A DNA stretch of 64,000 nucleotides from Ustulina deusta (taxonomy: Eukaryota > Ascomycota > Sordariomycetes > Xylariales > Xylariaceae), in contig JAJNNX010000004.1 of the NCBI GenBank assembly GCA_023159155.1, forward strand, positions 434,001 to 498,000, in the 5' to 3' direction. Positions 40,131-52,485 of this stretch are shown here, in pieces (position 1 is the stretch's first letter; every line of letters starts with the position of its first letter). Made by a program: the position numbers and the translations under genes. The notes beneath the pieces were generated by a model. That model was not told the DNA's origin and did no database searches. It worked only from the letters and a program-made list of their open reading frames with translations.

Positions 40131-41094
40131 TTTCCCGACATCGGCGTTTAGAAGGCTGAACCTTGGTGGGCAAGACGTCGTCGTCGCAATGCGCCTTCAC
40201 CAGCCGAGAAAAGTCAGGAACAGAGAGGGCGAAGCAAACGTCGGACCCTGTTTCCAAGCCCGCGGCTTCAGATTGTGAGCGCCTTTTTTTTCCTCTATAT
40301 TTCAACATGTGGGGTAAATAGCCTTTTGATATGAAATACCTAGAGACTCGATGTATCCATCCCCCCCCCCCCCGACTATGAACCGACTCGACTACCTTGG
40401 AGATTCGCTGGCCGATGAAAGAAAGCACCTTGGGCATAGTTCGGCCAAGTTGGCGTTGTGATCTCTCAGCTCAACATCCAAAATAGTGGGGCTCTCGGCC
40501 ACATGCCGAGCCAGGGTGGGGCGGGATTGGTACACAGGGGGGGGGCTGTTGTGTGACTTGATAGAAATGCCGGATGCGCACGGACTCGGGGCTACGCACA
40601 TGTGATCTCTGCTTACATAAGGTGTCATCGTGATTGTCTACCCACGGTTTGCCTCCTAACAAAACCCGTGGCAAAGCAACCTTCGTGAACCCCGCTCCGC
40701 CGCGTCAATAGCCAATCCCAGAGCGGATACTACATTAGTTAGGCCAATCTGCTACTGAAACATTCACCCTACGTCTGTCTCATCGCACCCGTGGTCGGCC
40801 ACGAACACTGTTGGGATCAGAGAGCAAGGTAAAAAGCCGGTAGCTACTTGGTAGGGAATTCGCTCCTGCACACGTCCATTGCCTGGATATAAGTGTTGTT
40901 GAAGAGGTACCGCCTCACTCCATTGTACCTAGGTGGGGTGGCCGTGGGCGAATAGATCTGTTTATTTTACGGTGTGGTCACGCGCGATGAAGAGAGAGGT
41001 GAGATGCAATTATGTGTGATGGTTGCACGGTAATGGCAGTGAGGCGGTACTGGTTGGGTCGAAGGGGAACAAGTAGCCTGCTGCTGTATTGGAT
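40131..41094. other. Intergenic, no gene seen; poly-C tract
   Basis: Contains a C homopolymer at about 40,360-40,373 and no convincing coding frame. The 168-codon minus frame at 39,931-40,437 crosses the repeat boundary and has no recognisable content. Confidence 0.35.
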
Positions 41095-41240
41095 GATGTG
41101 AAATCCAGATGAAGATTGGGCTGGGAGTCCCTTGCAGACGCAGATCGATGTATACCTATGTAACGAACTATGAAGCTAAAGTACAAGAAAGGGAAGGCTC
41201 GGTAATAATTCCCCAATATTCTGGTAGGTAAAGTACACGA
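41095..41240. repeat. Dispersed repeat copy 3, partial
   Basis: About 140 bp match 36,990-37,095 of copy 1 (GATTGGGCTGGGA, CAGATCGATGTA, AACGAACTA, GGTAATAATTCCCC). The rest of the unit is missing or too diverged to see. Confidence 0.5.
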
Positions 41241-41987
41241 GCCATTCCGCCATTGACCTCTTAGAATCGGCATCATAGCCCCCCAATGGCCATACGCCAA
41301 GAGATGGTTTTCACTCCCTTTCGGGTCCGAAGTGGTCGAGCCGGCTGACCAGGTAGCTTCCTCTATTTCGGGGTTTGCTTGTTTGATATATGTGGTGTTG
41401 TTGATAACCAGTGTGCTAGATTCGTCAGCTCGAGCCATAAAGCAACCTAACCAGGTGTACCCCCTCCCTGCCCCTGGATATGTCATCAAAGGGGCGTCGT
41501 AAAAGTAAGCCAGATAGTACGCTGGTTGGGACGTGGCTCGCCTGGAAGCACAAGCAGCTGGGATACCCCAACACATGTTCGAAGAGAACCAATGCAAGAA
41601 AACGGCAGTCGGCAGTGAAGAAGAGCTAGGAATAGATGAATTAATGGTAGGCTCTCCAGGAATCTATTGTACCGGACACCGTATGTTAAAACTAAGGAAT
41701 TGGCCAGGGCATAAGGCATACATACGATGCCCCGAGATCCGCACCCGTTTTCATCACACTCACAGAAATGTTTACGGAAACATTAAGTCCCTGCGGCGAT
41801 ATCGTCCCCGAATCTATTCGTGACATATGAATGCAGCATATACACACTTATCTAGCGCCATCCTTGTGCCTGTCCTTTAACTCTACACCATTTTCTTCCC
41901 CTTCTGTTTATCCCATTCCATAAACTTTCACATCTTATTATTGCCGCATCTTCACCGCCGTACGTGCACAACGTAGCTAGGAGATTC
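41241..41987. other. Intergenic, no gene seen
   Basis: Short overlapping frames on both strands without family resemblance. The 195-codon minus frame at 41,010-41,597 runs through repeat copy 3 and is not credible. Confidence 0.35.
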
Positions 41988-42467
41988 TCAGCACGATATA
42001 ACTAACGCTGGAACGCAGCGGAAACGACATTCCGTAGCCGCTGTATCCGTCACCTCTTTATCCACACACTTTTGGTAGTGTGCATCTGCCCGGGCAAGGA
42101 GGTGACAGGATGACAAGGAAGCTATGGTAAGTCTCCAAGGGTCGTTGCTAAGCCAGCAGAAGCTGATAGAGAATTCGGTAAGCTGGTCCTCTTGATACCG
42201 AGAGAAACGTTGAGCCTCGAATGAGAAAATATCGAGATACTGATGGAAACTGCACTCGATAACATGAGCATTATCAGGATACAACACAAGCATCCATCGG
42301 CGGAATTCTCGGGTCTCTCCAGACTGCGACCCCCATAACCAGTAATGCGTATACCGAGGGCCTATCGCATTCGAAAATATGAGATAATGGTGTTCGTATA
42401 ATTCGTAACCCGTATTGGTCGTGTCAGCATCTATGAGTCTCAGGTCCCTGAAGCGTAGACTGCACCA
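41988..42467 (-). CDS. Hypothetical protein, probably a last exon or gene fragment
   Basis: An uninterrupted 160-codon frame on the minus strand that extends upstream of its first ATG (42293). It contains hydrophilic and aromatic blocks such as YEHHYLIFSNAIGPRYTHYW, REFRRWMLVLYPDNAHVIEC and FSISFCWLSNDPWRLTIASL. Even amino-acid use and the absence of low complexity suggest real coding sequence. A TTCAG acceptor-like site at about 42,440 suggests an upstream exon, which I could not identify. I do not recognise the family. Confidence 0.4.
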   Translation of the reverse strand, partial: WCSLRFRDLRLIDADTTNTGYELYEHHYLIFSNAIGPRYTHYWLWGSQSGETREFRRWMLVLYPDNAHVIECSFHQYLDIFSFEAQRFSRYQEDQLTEFSISFCWLSNDPWRLTIASLSSCHLLARADAHYQKCVDKEVTDTAATECRFRCVPALVISC

Positions 42468-42949
42468 TTACCCGTTCACACAAAAGTGGCGAATAGGAAG
42501 TAGCAGTACATGGATAAGAATACCGAAAATCAAAGAAAACTCCTGACGCCTCCCTGCTTGCCTCCCCCTCTAACGTGCTCTCTATCCATCCGTTGAAATG
42601 CTGATCGGACCAACGACATGAACCAAATCATCAAAACAGCGCCATAGATCTGGCCGTGCCAACAGATTGGTGACGTTCCCCTAAACGCCACCATGAGCAC
42701 CCAGTTGCCCTAATCAAGCTACTAGCATCGTCTTGAGTTCCAACCCAAAGTCGGTCGGGATGGCCTTCGAGATGACAGGTCGTTCGTGAGCTGGCTTTCT
42801 AGGCCTATCGGCATACAGGTAGAGTTTGACTTCGATCGATCCTTCAGGTTTGCCACCTCACGCCGGACGAGAGGTTCCACATTGCATCTGTAATGCGGCC
42901 CGGATACATCGTGGACACTATAATGTGGAGACTCAGCGAGCGGACCATC
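42468..42949. other. Region downstream of the J-protein gene; possible upstream part of the 41,988-42,467 frame
   Basis: No confident coding exon was found. It presumably holds the 3' UTR of the minus-strand J-protein gene and the upstream region of the hypothetical frame to its left. Confidence 0.3.
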
Positions 42950-45814
42950 CTATCGGACCCGGTCTCTGAAGCTCATGAACTCGGAGGCTCTTTTTCGGTG
43001 TTCCGTACAAGCATCAGCGTACTTCTTCTGAACATCCAAATCTTGGTCTATTTCCGTGAGATAATCATCCACCCCGTTTTCAAGCCAATCCCCACCGCGC
43101 TGTAAGCGGCGCAACTTGAATTCTTCCTGTCGGGCCGAAAAATGAGCGAGAACTCGATTATTGAAAGTTTCCCACTGCTCCATATAGTTGTTGAAATCCT
43201 GGGCATATTTCCTAAACGATGAGTTGTTTGGCCGGAGGCCGAGTACACCCATAGTAGGTGGGAGTCGAGGAGCTACGGGAGGAGGAGGAAATCCCAAAGG
43301 CCCACCGGGAGGTTTGATGTCCAAGGAAATTTTCTCCGATGGCTGGCTCTTGAAGGGAAGAGTTGATTTTAAGTCTGCAAATGACTCAAGCCCACTCGAT
43401 GACGGTTCTATGAAGGGCTCAACCTTCCTAAAATCTGAAAAGGTCGTGCGAAATTCTTCCGTATCCTCGGAGCCAATATGCCGGGATGGGAGTTGATCCG
43501 CAACACTCACTGCCGGCTGAGCACCATTGGTTTTAGAGAAGTCTTCTTTTGTGCCATCAGTGCTTGATGTTAGACCAGCAGTCTTTGAAGCGACGCCGTT
43601 GACATCCCCCGCTCTCCAATCTGGTCTGTGGGGTTCGGTGAAATATGGTCGAGCACTATTTCCCTGGACAGGCTTAGGGATCGCTTTTGTCTTCTCCGTT
43701 GGTGGAGTGTCAATATCCATAGCGTCCGGTACCGTGAAAGAATGCTCGGGGTTGTCCTGAGGCGATTCGCTCTCCTCTTCGTCCACCACTGCCGCTGTAC
43801 CTGCAGTCATTTTGAACGACTTAGACTTCCTCGAATTGGCGCGTTTAGTTGGAGATGTAGATGTGCCGTTCGAAGGCTGTGGCTCAAAATGTTGGGATCC
43901 TATCTGTTCATCCCAGACCCCAGCCGAAAATCCTCGCTTACCGGCTTTCATATCGTCTGGCGCTTCTTGCGTCTGAGGCGTGCGGGTTGGGAGGGGAGGT
44001 TTCGACAAGGGCGTTAGCCGACGATTAGGGCGGTTCCGAGATTGCGGTCGTGGTCTCGAAGGCGTAGTTGCTTCGTTGGCCGAGGCAGAACCTGCCTTAA
44101 ACTGCCAGTCGTCGGTCATCTCATCGTCCACAAACCTTGTATTTATGTTTTCAGTGCTGTTCCGGGTGAAGGTATTATAACCAGTACCCATACTAGCCGT
44201 TTTGGATCTATCATGGAAGCCGAAGCTAAAAGCACCATTATCGTTAGCGTCGACTTCCCCGTGGTTCGCAGGAAGATTGGGTGAGGTGTGTTGTGGTTTG
44301 CCATCCACGATATCCCCATTTCCGCCGCCGCTCTTGCTGCTCATAGAATATTTGTTGACCAAACGATCGAGCGTTTCCCTTTGATCCCTTTCCACGGGAA
44401 GCAAGGTATTGAAATCATGGGGCAGATTGCCTTCGCTTGAAGGATTTGGCAGCCAATAACCTGCAATATGAAATGACCGAATCCTTTCTCGGCAAACATG
44501 CTCACGAGGCCTACTGGGCCGAGGGGCAGTAGTAGTGGGCTGTGACTGGAGGCGGTTTAGAAAATTCTGTGAGGCGTACACTGAGGGGCCACTGCCGTTT
44601 GGCTGAGCTGTGGCTGGAGTCGACAAAGGTTCTGTAGATCACTCTCTTAGTAGGGCAAAAGCTTGTCAAATGTGCGCCACATAACTTACTATGAGAAGGC
44701 GTGGCCCCGTTGATATTTGGTTCGACTTTGACCGAATTTTCAGAGCCAGCATCATTACTTGAACTTCTAGCAGGGCTGGAGCTCCGCGGCCTCGCACGTG
44801 GGAACGAACCCGGCATCTCAGAAGGCCGAGGTGGCGTGCGGGTACTGGTAGAGCGCCCCAGTCCCGGGTTACTATCGAACAGACTAGTCCTCTCGCCGCC
44901 TGGGGTGTGGTACGGTGTTCTCTGGCGGCTATCCATGAACTGATCTCTCAAGTGAGCAAGAGGGTCCGCAGCGGCCGAGGCACTAGCATTGTGAAAAGAC
45001 GCTTCGGGCATGGCCTCCGGCTCGGTGAACAAATTCGAGTGGGACCGGTTCGTAAAATAGTTCTTGTTGGTAACAGGCGGCTCATCTGCTACATTGGGAG
45101 ATCTCGGGGTGAAGCCGGTCTTCTTGCTAGTACCGAATGCTGCCTCTTGTTTCTGTTTCTGGTATGCTGTTCGTGGGGGGACCGGAGCTGGCCCCGGTCT
45201 TGAATCGCGGGTTGCAGATGTAGGAGCTCTTCCAGGAGGCGCTCTTCCGGGAGTAGCAGGCCGTGTTTGGGTATTCCTTCGCGTGGCGCTAGGTCGGATA
45301 TGATCCCATGCTTCTGCATTGCTTCGTCGGAACTGGGGATCATCTTTGGGTGTATGCGGCCTGGCATTTCGCGGCATACTGCTGGCAAAGCTCTCGTAAC
45401 GTTGAGCCCCCGAGGTTGGACGAGTTTGGGTGTTGGGTTGGCGTCGTGGAGGGGGTGGGTAGCCCTTTGCAGCATCCTGCCACGGGTTGCCTTTTACCCC
45501 CGAGGCGCCAGGGTAGCGGGCTGTGTAGGTGCGGCGCGCTTCATCATACTGCCTCTTCAGCGTCTCGTCGGTCAGGATCTCGTGGGCCGACTGGATGACT
45601 TGAAATTTGGGGTTCACTTCGGCCTCCCTGCCCGGGTTGCGGTCTGGATGATACTTCAGAGCTGCAAAAGGGAAGTCAGTCATTGTTGCCAGCAGGGAGA
45701 ATGGATAGCTACCATACCTAGCTTTTTGAACTGCTTCTTGATCTCGTCGGGCGACGCAGCGGGCTGCAGTTCGAGGTCTGCATAGTAATTTCGTGTTTTG
45801 TCCCACTTCGGCAT
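42950..45814 (-). CDS. J-domain (DnaJ-like) protein with a long disordered, Ser/Pro-rich body
   Basis: Exons on the minus strand are 45718-45814, 44690-45661 and 42950-44631, giving 916 residues. The introns are 56 bp (GTATGG, GCTCTGAAG following the acceptor) and 58 bp (GTAAGT...CTACAG), both in phase. The N-terminus is a J domain (about 9-75): YYADLELQPAASPDEIKKQF, then an intact HPD in LKYHPDRNP and AHEILTDETLKRQYDEARR, so it should stimulate an Hsp70 partner. A Pro/Arg/Ser/Thr-rich disordered body follows. The last 90 residues form a charged, probably helical region (FRKYAQDFNNYMEQWETFNN onward). An in-frame 54-bp segment within exon 3 near 44,455-44,515 (GTAGGC...TTGCAG) might also be an intron. 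The true start lies in exon 1, since only it completes the J domain. Confidence 0.85.
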
Positions 45815-48329
45815 GGTGGCCGGCTATTGGCAAGGACCACCACGCGATGGGGGTATCGTTGAAGAGAGTGGAAGCCAGAAACGGTTGCTGACGATCATCC
45901 GAGGAGGGGCAGAGACTCGAGCCTTGTGGGAGGGAGCGTGCATCAATTGTGCCGACTGTGGTTATTACCGCCGGGGCTAGGTACCAAGCAAAGTCGAATT
46001 CTGGCTTCAGGATTGCAGGTGTTGCGGCAGTCGTGGCGGTAGCGGTGGTGGTGATGGTGACAAGGGAATGTGCAGGTATTCATGTGTTTATATTTTGTTG
46101 ATCCCTGTCTTGCGGCAGGTTGCCTACCTGTGTATGCTAGGTGGGTAGGTAGTGGGTCAGCAAGCCGCGGACAAAATCTGTGCAGACTCATGCAAGTAGG
46201 AAGGGAAGCAAGCGGGGCTCGACTATAATAGGAAAACACCTGAATGGATGTACTTGAGTGCCTAGGGACGAGATAAGTAGGTGAGTAGGTATGATGTGGT
46301 AGCAGGTAGGTATATCGGCGCGTGATATTGAGCTGGAAAGGGAGAGGTTGTTTACTTAATCGATACCCTGCTCACAGAGTACAAGTACACTACCTATGCC
46401 ACGCGCAGCGTTGGTAGATTGCTTTGCCCGGGTGACGGAAGAAATAGCGGGAAAGGGAGGTGGGCTAGGCACGCCTGTTGTGAGGTGGAGTACCTATACC
46501 AAGGACGGAAGAAAGTGGGCAAGGGTAAGGTAGGAGAACCAGGACACCGGAAGTACCTATCTGGGTACCTAGGTACTTCTGGATGTAAGAAGACGTTCTA
46601 GGGTATGTACCTACAACTGAGTGGTGTATAGGCAGGTAGATAGATGCCTTAGGTACCTTACCTCTTAGGCTGAGTATGTACCTTTGGTAGGCACAAGTGG
46701 GAGGGCGGGCACGTGGATGTGTCTTGAAGATGACATCCAAGACCAATCAGGTGGTTGGTTGCAACAACTTGCACTCAACCAGGTCCAGTATAAGCAGATG
46801 ACAGACAACAAAGCTGCCCAGCCTAAATAAGGGAGCGCTTGTCGATTTCGCAACCAAGTTGCTGGTGGTGGTGGTTCGCGGTTATCTCGAAATCGGAATG
46901 ATCTCTCGGGTAGGGGAGCAGCAGGCAGGCAGGTAGGTGTACAGCCCTAGACCGATCCGTGGAAGATTTGTGGTGGTGGATGGATGGATGGATGGATGTC
47001 GACTAATGTGTGCAGTATAGGGGGCAGATGGCACAAGTAAGAAGGACAAAAGTGCCTGCTTTCTCAAACAGCATTTTGAGAAGGGGGTTTGAAAAGAGGA
47101 AGTGTTGTAAGAAGTAAAATACCTATAGACAATAGGCACCTAGCAGGCTGCCAATGGTGCATGTCTCTCACAATGGCAATAACTGTACAAACTACAAACC
47201 TGAGAGAGGGTTCCTATTGTTAAAATAAGGGAATAACCGGAAACTTTTAGAAGGCCACATACGTAGCTGCTGTCATAAGGCAGGGGTTGGGCAAAACGTG
47301 GGCACTGAGAGAGAGGACATCATCTCACGTACTTATGCACTCTCACGGCTTGACGTGCTTCCCCCCCCCTAAACCTACACTAGATGCCTTACATAAGACA
47401 GATCGGCATGTTACCTATCTGTCTGCATGTACATGTATGTAGAGAGTGGACCTACGTACCTAGTCATTCCACAGCTGTTCCCGAGGCGGATCTCACCCTA
47501 GGCATCCACGATTGCTACATGGGGTCCAACAGAAAGACATAGAACAACAAGGAGATGAAAACAAGGCGAATTCTTCACGTCAGTTCAGTAACACGCCTGC
47601 TGTGAAAGGCAAAAAAAAAAAAGGGCACCGGAGCTGCTGCAATTCTGTTCCTGTCAGACCTTTCGGTCATATATGAACCAATCAAAACCCAACAGCCAGG
47701 CAACTTTGCATGGCAAAGCTGCCAAATGACGTCATACTTACAATCCATATTAACAGCCAATTGAACCGCTTGTAGTTTGTGCGTGAAAAGGAAGGGAGGT
47801 ACCAGGTAACTTACATAAGTATACCTAACCTAGATAGATGCTTGGCAGCATTGAGGTACCTGAGTTGACAACATCCTATGAATACACGGGGCCACAACAA
47901 TGCCTAACATATGAAGGGAGATACACACCTGCCGACACACCCGATTGGCTAATGATGTACTTTAAGAATACCTAGGTATTTCCGTCTGTCTTGGCGATGG
48001 CACAATACACACGGTAGTAGTCAGAGGCAGAATTAATGTTGTCCGAACCTAACTTGGGTAGTCTAACATTTGCATGTTTCATCTGCGCCTCCATCACATA
48101 TATTCATGTCTGGCCATGAGAAAAGAGGTCTGTATCGACCTATGCGAACCCATCCATGAATTGACGCCGCCGAAAACACAGGATACACCCCCTTCATTTC
48201 CCCCACATTATGAATAGTCCAACCGATCTGATGCTATTAACCCTTGGTTCCAGCCGCACATGTAACATTACCGAGTCATGGGACAACATAGCTTGTTGTG
48301 GCTAGAATCAGATGCTGAGATAATCAATC
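45815..48329. other. 2.5-kb intergenic region rich in ACCTAGGTA-type motifs
   Basis: No gene was recognised. It holds the promoter of the minus-strand J-protein gene at its left end and the 3' region of the INCENP gene at its right end. Repeated short motifs of the TACCTAGGTA and GGTAGGTA kind occur at about 46,130-46,150, 46,270-46,320, 46,555-46,580, 46,650-46,665, 47,450 and 47,970. A TGGA tandem lies at about 46,977-46,997. Confidence 0.45.
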
Positions 48330-51300
48330 TCATACCATCTCGCGACCCATGTCATACGACCAACCACCTTCCCTTCTCATCTTCTCCCGAGCCGCTAGAT
48401 CTTTCCGTATATCCTCTTCAGTTAGTCCATCCGGCCCGCTCCAATTAGCGCTCGATGTTCGCGCTCGGAATTTGTGGAAACGATCTTTGCTTCGCGCAAA
48501 CACTTCCTCCATGTTAAGAGGAGCCGGCGCCCCGAACACTTCGAACGGGTTCTTATTTTCCTGTTCCACAAGGGCTCGTCGGAGGTTGGGTGAGTCGGCC
48601 CAGTCTGCAACCAAACCCTTACCGTCATCCTCGTCATCGTCATCCTCGTCGTCCGTGTTGATCTCTGGTAGTTCGATTGATTCGCCGTTCTGAAATCTCG
48701 GGGATGATCGTGTTGCCGACTTAGCAGCTGACTTAGTAGCTGTTATTCCTGCAGGACGCGCCGGTGTCTTGCTAGGACCTCCCGCGCCATGCGCGTTGGA
48801 CGCGAAAGGGATAGCACCCTTGGATACTTGAGCCATGTCTAATGGGTGCGCGGCCTTGATGTGACTATGATGTTGGCTTGTCACGGTCGCCTTGAATAGA
48901 TCCCTCGTCCCGCTCTGCGCTGCGTTAATATAACCAGTGGGGAACATCGACTTGGTGGGCAAGTCCTGGTTGCTATGTTAGCTTTCCTTTACAAAATTAT
49001 TTTGCCCGTCTCAGGATGGCTTACCTTCTTCAAGCCGCCAGATGGGCGCACTGGTGCCCCTTTCAAGCTTGGCTGCTTCTCATCCTCCGCAGGGTCATTC
49101 AGCTCGTCCGTCATACGCATACGCTTGGATTCCTTCGACTGAAAGCCGTTTCCGTTCCGGGCCTGGGCTGGGCGAGATGCATTGTCGTCGCCGCCCTCTT
49201 GTGGTAATGGCCGTTTCGTCTGCGCCTTAGAGGCATTCGAAAGAACTGCATTCACCGGCCGGCTGGTATCGTCCTGGGAGCGGGGGGCCGTCGAGTTCAT
49301 CCGTGACGGCGGCCTAGAAGAACCTGCTTCATTTCTACTATAGTCTGGAGGAGCACTAGGCTGACTTCGGACTGCCGGGGGAGGAGCTCTGGTTTGCTTT
49401 GCCTTCTCAAGCATGGCTTGTCTCTGTGCATTCTTCTTTGCTTCGGCCTGTAAAGCTGCCTGTTTTCGTTCTTCTTCCCTTTGGTGTTCAGCTTCAAGCT
49501 TCCTCTGCTGTTCCTGGCGTCTCTCTTCTTCTTGTAAGGCTGCTCGCTTCCGATCCATTTCTGCTTTAGCATCTCGCTTGCGTTGTGCTTCGCGCTCTTC
49601 CTGCTCTTTCCTCCTTGCCGCAATTTCGAGAGCCTTCGGCCGACCGGCGGATGATGTTGAACTTTTGAGGCTTTGAAGAGAGGGTTTTGTTTGCAGCGAG
49701 GGCTGGCTAGCTTTACTTTTGGGTTGGGATTGCGACAGGGTGTCATGCAGGCTTGATGACAGAACACTGTTAGACGGGTGATATTGAGAATGTTGAGAGC
49801 CCATATTGACACGAATTACTGTAGGTGCCTGCTTCACCTTACTAATTGGCTCCTTAGTTGGCCTGACAGGTCGCTTGATTTCCCTTGTCTTCATAGCCGA
49901 TGAAGGAGCCGCCAAACGAGGAACAGAAGGAGGGGGCATCGTAATAGGTGCATCAGACATCTCAACGTCCATGGTTTTCTCCTCCATCCCAAAAGCATCC
50001 GTATCCTGGTCATCTGAGGCAGCCTGTGGCTTGGGTTTCCGTGGGCTGTTTCTGGTTGACTTCGGAATATTACCAGGAGTAGCAATCGCGGCTCGTTTTT
50101 CTTGCTCCTTCTGGTCAGCTACCTGCTTCTCCATGGCTGCTATACGTTCTTGCTCTTTGCTGAACACACGCGCTTTTTCTCGCTCTTTCTCACGCGCTCT
50201 CTCCAGCTTCTCCATTTGTTCAGCCTGCCGACGTGCTTCCTTAGCCTCCTCCCTCTTACGCTTTTCTTCCGCCTTTTCCCTCTCAATAGATGCTCTGGTT
50301 CTCCTACCCTCATTTCGTTCTGGACTAGTGGTGCTTGCAAGTGTTTGCATGTCAGTGACTTGACGAGATAGATCCGGATAGAGAGATTGAGGCTCTTTGG
50401 CCGATGGTGACCGAAGCGTTTCTGTGGAGGGACCCAAGTGTAGGCCCAACCGAGTGGTAGATGGAGAAAGGAGTGAGGATTTGCCTTCCGCGCTAATCGC
50501 AGCGCTACTGGCCAAGAGTCCTCTAGAACTCTTAAGGATAGAGGATAACTTGTTCTTAACCTGCTTCAGAGGGCTATTATTAAATCCACGTGATGGTGAT
50601 TTGGGAGTTGTGGGCTGTCCATCTTCCGAAACTGCCGCAAGTGTTGGGTTTGAAACCGATATTACTTTCCTCAAGCCATTCTCGCCGTCGTGATCTTGGC
50701 CGATGACGGGGAAAACAGGAACCGAAGCTGATTTATGATGTCCAAAAGCACCAGCAGTCCGTTCCAATACAGGGGATCGTAGGGGTGATTTGACGTTGCC
50801 GGTTTGTGAGATTGCTGTTGGCATTAGGAAATCATGCCCACCAACTGTATTTTTGCCAGAAACGCCTTCCATGATATCTGCCGTGTGACTCTTCGGGAGG
50901 CCGGGTCGAGGACTTTTAAAATTTGAAGCATCGTCAGGTGTACCAAGTGGTTCAATCCAATCATCATCATCTTCAGGAAATGCCCCAGGTGTCGTTGTTG
51001 TTTTGTTTGGCGATGCCACTCGCCGACTTGGAGTAGGCTGAGGGAGTGAATTCGGCAGTGGAGATGTTGGCGACGTATTGGAATCCGCTATTACTTTAGA
51101 ATTTTGCTGAACGTTTGCCTGGGCCTTGCCCAATTTGTTAATTTGATCTTGGAGCCGTTGCGTATATGTCTTGTTATGCACCACCGCATTATCCACATCC
51201 ACTTGTGGTTTTTGAGGAGCTGGGAAGTCATCAATATCCATGTCATCATTTTCATCATTCTCATCATCTGTTAGGTCTTGGTTCGCGTGGCCAAGGCTCT

Positions 51301-52485
51301 TGCCTCCAGTGTGGCGATAATAGCTTGGCCGATTCTGATCTAGGTGGCTTGTTCTCGAGATCCGATTACCAATGCTTTTGTGAGTAATAGGTTCTCGTGC
51401 AGGTAAGGAAGCAAAATTAAGACTGCTCTTCCTGACAATAGGTCGAATTGGGCTTGAGCCGTCAGAAGGCGACCGAGGGACTTCATCTAGAGCTGCGTCT
51501 GTCACACCTGCATCCACCTCTGGGGGCTCAGCGGATGGCGTATGGCTGCTCCCGGGAATCTTGGCAGGTGTTGGACTCTTCTCCGTACTTGGAAAAGCAG
51601 GTGCAGCTGGCGAGCCTGCGGGTGTTGTAGTTTCATGGTGAAGACCCTGAGTAGGTGATGATCCAGCCCCGACATGGGCAGTAAAATATTGGGTAGATAA
51701 ATCGCCCGCAGCTGTCCCTTGAGTAGGATCTGATGATGGATGTGCGGCGCTCTTCAGGTCCTTGTGTATGGGTGACACGTGAAACGCTACACGACCCGCG
51801 TGCGTATTGCCTTGGGGGCTAAATGGCTGCGTTGCTTCGTCCAGGACAGCAGGATCGTCTACTTCCATAGCATCCAGAGGCTGACTTCCATGGTATCCGG
51901 AATCCACAATAGACGCAGGCTCTGTTGGCGGTACCGGCTTTGAACAAGCAATCTGCTTGAGGGGGCTCGTGGGAACGACGGCTTTGGGCGGCGAAGGCTG
52001 GGGGTCAACCGCTATCTTGACTCGAGGAGTGTTGGGTTTGCTGTGGTTCGTTACGGCAAAAGGATTTGGCCCACCTTTATGGGCTGAAGAGAAGATATTC
52101 GAGAGAGGCTGGTTATGGTTGGTGAGCACGACTTGCTCGAGGTGACTGGCACAGCAAGTCAAAACACTTACAACGCGGTTTTCTGCCACATTTCCTTTTC
52201 TTACTGTGCGAGGGGTTTTGCCTCGCAGCTTGCCCGGGGTCTTGAATATCTCGGCAACGTTTCTACCAGTTGATTAGCAAGATACCAGGATCACGCAAGG
52301 AAACTGTCTGCGCACATTTGATTCTCACTGAACACCTCGGCCATATGTTCGTTCAACCAGTCGAAGTCGTTCTGGACAGAGAACGTGAACTCTTCGACCT
52401 CGGACTGGACAATGCGCGTGGCAGATGATCGCTCCTCTGCAATCCATGGCCCTGAGCCAACCTGCATTCGCGTTCGCCCGGCCAT
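48330..52485 (-). CDS. INCENP: Inner centromere protein (INCENP / Sli15 / Pic1), chromosomal passenger complex
   Basis: Scaffold that binds and activates Aurora kinase at centromeres and the spindle midzone. Exons are 52316-52485, 52172-52262, 49025-52108 and 48330-48965, giving 1,326 residues in phase. Introns of 53, 63 and 59 bp have donors GTGCGC (weak), GTAAGT and GTAAGC. The N-terminal part has NVAEIFKTPGKLRGKTPRT and, after splicing, ENRVPLSNIFSSAHKG, both typical of fungal INCENP. A long disordered Ser/Pro/Thr region is followed by two highly charged helices at about residues 686-758 and 910-993 (single alpha helix or coiled coil). The C-terminal IN-box at about 1213-1263 reads ESIELPEINTDDEDDDDE, then WADSPNLRRALVEQ and NPFEVFG. 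This box is the Aurora-binding segment, and it settles the call. Confidence 0.92.

Noticed and set aside
39931..40437. 168-codon minus-strand frame
   Set aside because: Runs across the border of a dispersed repeat; no family resemblance, and similar frames appear in the other repeat copies.
41010..41597. 195-codon minus-strand frame
   Set aside because: Includes repeat copy 3 and has no recognisable domain or splice context.
44701..45785. Long plus-strand frames opposite the J-protein gene
   Set aside because: Mirror frames of a well supported minus-strand gene with phased introns.
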